A stretch of 6,224 nt of DNA from Eubacteriales bacterium (GTDB taxonomy: Bacteria > Bacillota > Clostridia > Peptostreptococcales > Anaerovoracaceae), in the NCBI GenBank assembly GCA_028691625.1, contig JAQUYZ010000116.1, forward strand, positions 1-6,224, in the 5' to 3' direction. The notes beneath the pieces are model-generated. The model saw only the letters and a list, made by a program, of their open reading frames with translations, did no database searches and was not told where the DNA came from. A program made the translations under genes and the position numbers. Below are positions 4,434 to 6,224 of this stretch, piece after piece. Every line of letters starts with the position of its first letter. Within the stretch, counting starts at the first letter, position 1.

Positions 4434-6224
4434 AAATCATTAATCGAAAGCACAATCAGCTGGAACAAGATCGGTAAACACCCAAAAAACAGTTATCATT
4501 TCACCATTGAAAAGGCAGTTGTTTCAAAAGAGACGGCTGTCCTTTCTATGGAGATCAGACTGAATTTTGTGGTCCCGTTTTCGGATGTGGACCGGATTAC
4601 AACGATCATAAAAAATGAAATTACGGGTTTACAGGGAGTAGCATTGAACTTCCTCTATGAAGATGTGATTCTTACGGAGCAGGAAATCCTCAAGCACTAT
4701 ATTGAGCACATGATTCATGAAATCAACGGCAGCTATGCAGCCGTCACGAAGACCATTTTCCCCAGAGAATTTTCCTTCGAAAACGGACAGCTGACCATTA
4801 TGGCGCTTGGAGCTGTTGCGGTCAGTGAGTTAAATGATAAAGTGGCAAGTCAGTTTGAAAAATATATAAACAGAGATTTTGGCATGGCAATGAAAGTTGT
4901 CTTTGCAAATCATGAGGACAACTATCAGGAAAAGGCAAAAGAAAAGGCAGAGCTGGCAAGGAAAGAACTGGAGGAAGCTGACAAGGCACAGAAGCTGGCT
5001 GCGGCAAACAGCGTCGGAGTCAGTGGAGGAAACGGAGGTAAGGCCGGAAACGGAGGATTTGGAGGAAATGGGGGTTCCGGCAATGGCGGAGAAAAGTGGA
5101 AACGCAGGGAGAAAGAAGAGCCTATGGTGGGCAACAGGATCATGGGGAAAAAGATCAACGACGAGCCTGTTCCGATCTCAAGCCTGACCGTGGACAGCAG
5201 ACTGACAGCCATCGAAGGGATGTTGTTTCGAAAGGAAGCCAGAACCATAAAAAATAATAAAAAACTTGTGACACTGCTTGTTACGGACAAGTCGACTTCC
5301 ATCTGTGTCAAGCTCTTTGCGTCAGAGGAAAAATGGAACGAGATTGACAGCAGCCTGAAGCCCGGAGACTACGTTAAAATCAGAGGCAATGCGGAATTTG
5401 ACACCTTTGAGAATATCCTCGTTTTAATGGGGAAAGATATTGAAAAGACTGAAAAAGAAGGTCGCAGGGACAACAGTGAAAAGAAAAGAATCGAGCTTCA
5501 TGCCCATACGAAGATGAGCGCAATGGACGGCTTGAATGAAATATCAGAAATGATCAAAACCGCGGCGAAATGGGGACAGAAAGCGATTGCAATCACAGAC
5601 CACGGCGTTGTACAGGCTTTTCCGGAAGCAGAAAAGACCGTAAAATACGGAAAGCTGGATATGAAGATCATATACGGCATGGAAGGGTATCTTTATGATG
5701 ATACAGGGGATACAGGCAAGAAAATCGAATATAAATCCAAGAATACAAACCATGTGATCATACTGGCAAAAACCCAGGAGGGTCTTAAAAACCTGTACAA
5801 GCTGGTGTCAAAATCTCATTTGGAGTATTTTTATAAGAAACCCAGAATCCCGAAATCCGTGCTGACGGCTCACCGGGACGGCCTCATCATCGGGTCGGCC
5901 TGCGAAGCGGGAGAGGTGTATCAGAGCATTTTGCATCAGAAATCCGAGGAAGAGATACGGCGTATTGCTTCGTATTATGATTATCTGGAAGTCCAGCCAT
6001 TGGCAAACAATCAATTTCTGATCGATAACGGAAGCGTTGCAGACACCGATGCCCTGAAGGAGATCAACAGAAGGATCCTCAGCCTTGGAAAACAACTGAG
6101 CAAACCGGTGGTTGCCACCTGCGACGCGCATTACGCAGAGCCGGAGGAGGCCTTATATCGCAAGATTTTAATGGCAGGCCAGGGCTACAAGGACATTGAA
6201 GGGGACAAAGGACTTCATCTGCGG
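4431..6224 (+). CDS. polC: DNA polymerase III PolC-type alpha subunit, N-terminal 598 codons (3'-truncated by window edge), lacking the exonuclease insertion
   Basis: PolC is the replicative DNA polymerase of low-GC Gram-positive bacteria. The frame is open from TTG 4431 to the window end. The layout is an N-terminal domain (about 1-160), a charged, probably helical stretch rich in Lys, Glu and Ala (about 166-192), a Gly/Asn repeat linker (about 195-220), the OB domain (about 247-337, with GDYVKIRGNAEFDTF at 312-326) and the PHP domain from about 352. PHP motifs are IELHAHTKMSAMDGL (354-368), AIAITDHGVVQAFPEA (385-400), IIYGMEGYL (413-421), NHVIILA (440-446), FYKKPRIPKSVL (467-478), IIGSACEAGEV (486-496), YDYLEVQP (516-523) and VATCDAHY (561-568). 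The start of the polymerase part (YRKIL, 576-580) is just reached; the catalytic palm is outside. In a typical PolC a DnaQ-like exonuclease of roughly 170-200 residues interrupts PHP after GMEGYL. Here only about 18 residues (422-439) separate the halves, and no DxETTG Exo I motif occurs anywhere in the visible part. The identity as PolC is firm from the N-terminal and OB domains; the missing proofreading domain is the unusual feature. Confidence 0.95.
   Translation, partial: MKSLIESTISWNKIGKHPKNSYHFTIEKAVVSKETAVLSMEIRLNFVVPFSDVDRITTIIKNEITGLQGVALNFLYEDVILTEQEILKHYIEHMIHEINGSYAAVTKTIFPREFSFENGQLTIMALGAVAVSELNDKVASQFEKYINRDFGMAMKVVFANHEDNYQEKAKEKAELARKELEEADKAQKLAAANSVGVSGGNGGKAGNGGFGGNGGSGNGGEKWKRREKEEPMVGNRIMGKKINDEPVPISSLTVDSRLTAIEGMLFRKEARTIKNNKKLVTLLVTDKSTSICVKLFASEEKWNEIDSSLKPGDYVKIRGNAEFDTFENILVLMGKDIEKTEKEGRRDNSEKKRIELHAHTKMSAMDGLNEISEMIKTAAKWGQKAIAITDHGVVQAFPEAEKTVKYGKLDMKIIYGMEGYLYDDTGDTGKKIEYKSKNTNHVIILAKTQEGLKNLYKLVSKSHLEYFYKKPRIPKSVLTAHRDGLIIGSACEAGEVYQSILHQKSEEEIRRIASYYDYLEVQPLANNQFLIDNGSVADTDALKEINRRILSLGKQLSKPVVATCDAHYAEPEEALYRKILMAGQGYKDIEGDKGLHLR
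5028..5090 (+). repeat. 18-base tandem repeat encoding a Gly/Asn-rich linker in PolC
   Basis: GGAAACGGAGG occurs at 5028-5038 and 5046-5056, and a degenerate copy GGAAATGGGGG at 5064-5074, giving an exact 18-base period. It encodes GNGGKA, GNGGFG, GNGGSG and a partial NGG (residues 200-220). The period is a multiple of three, so copy-number change would preserve the reading frame. The repeat lies between the N-terminal domain's charged helix and the OB domain. Confidence 0.8.

Noticed and set aside
4897..5311. Overlapping open frames on both strands around the PolC linker (96 codons on +, 128 codons Pro/Ser-rich on -)
   Set aside because: These are compositional shadows of the charged helix and Gly-rich repeat in polC, whose own frame continues with conserved OB and PHP motifs on both sides.
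1..6224. Mobile element, CRISPR array, tRNA or rRNA, toxin-antitoxin or defence genes
   Set aside because: None was seen on either strand. The window is almost entirely filled by six housekeeping or membrane genes in one direction.

Overview
The window looks like a chromosomal core-gene segment from a Gram-positive anaerobe of the Clostridia (Bacillota). The evidence is a PolC-type replicative polymerase, the conserved clostridial order dxr-rseP-ispG-polC, strong AGGAGG-like ribosome sites, ATGA stop/start overlaps and a TTG start. I cannot name the genus. All six genes are on the + strand and there is almost no non-coding DNA; the largest gap is 55 bases.

Positions 1-2937 hold a tightly coupled trio: the 3' part of dxr (its start lies outside the window), the intramembrane protease gene rseP, and ispG. 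Each junction is a 4-base ATGA overlap. DXR catalyses an early step of the MEP isoprenoid pathway and IspG its penultimate step. RseP is a membrane site-2 protease that commonly travels with them.

Positions 2938-4395 hold a two-gene membrane module: a short NfeD-family protein followed, with a one-base TAATG overlap, by a stomatin/SPFH protein. A promoter-like sequence lies in the 55-base gap before it. In the usual clostridial layout ispG is followed directly by polC, so this pair looks inserted into the core operon. Parts of it are visibly more AT-rich than its neighbours.

Positions 4431-6224 hold the first 598 codons of polC, which runs off the right edge. It begins with TTG behind a CGGAGG ribosome site. 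The N-terminal domain, a charged helix, a Gly/Asn repeat linker, the OB domain and the PHP domain can all be read.

The main result is in this gene. The DnaQ-like 3'-5' exonuclease that normally interrupts the PHP domain of PolC is absent. Only about 18 residues separate the two PHP halves, while all nine expected PHP metal-ligand positions appear to be kept. This would be a PolC without its canonical proofreading domain, possibly relying on the PHP domain or on a separate exonuclease. Lesser observations are the Gly/Asn tandem repeat linker, a five-unit hendecad coiled coil in the SPFH protein, an insertion in IspG and a perfect 16-base palindrome in ispG.
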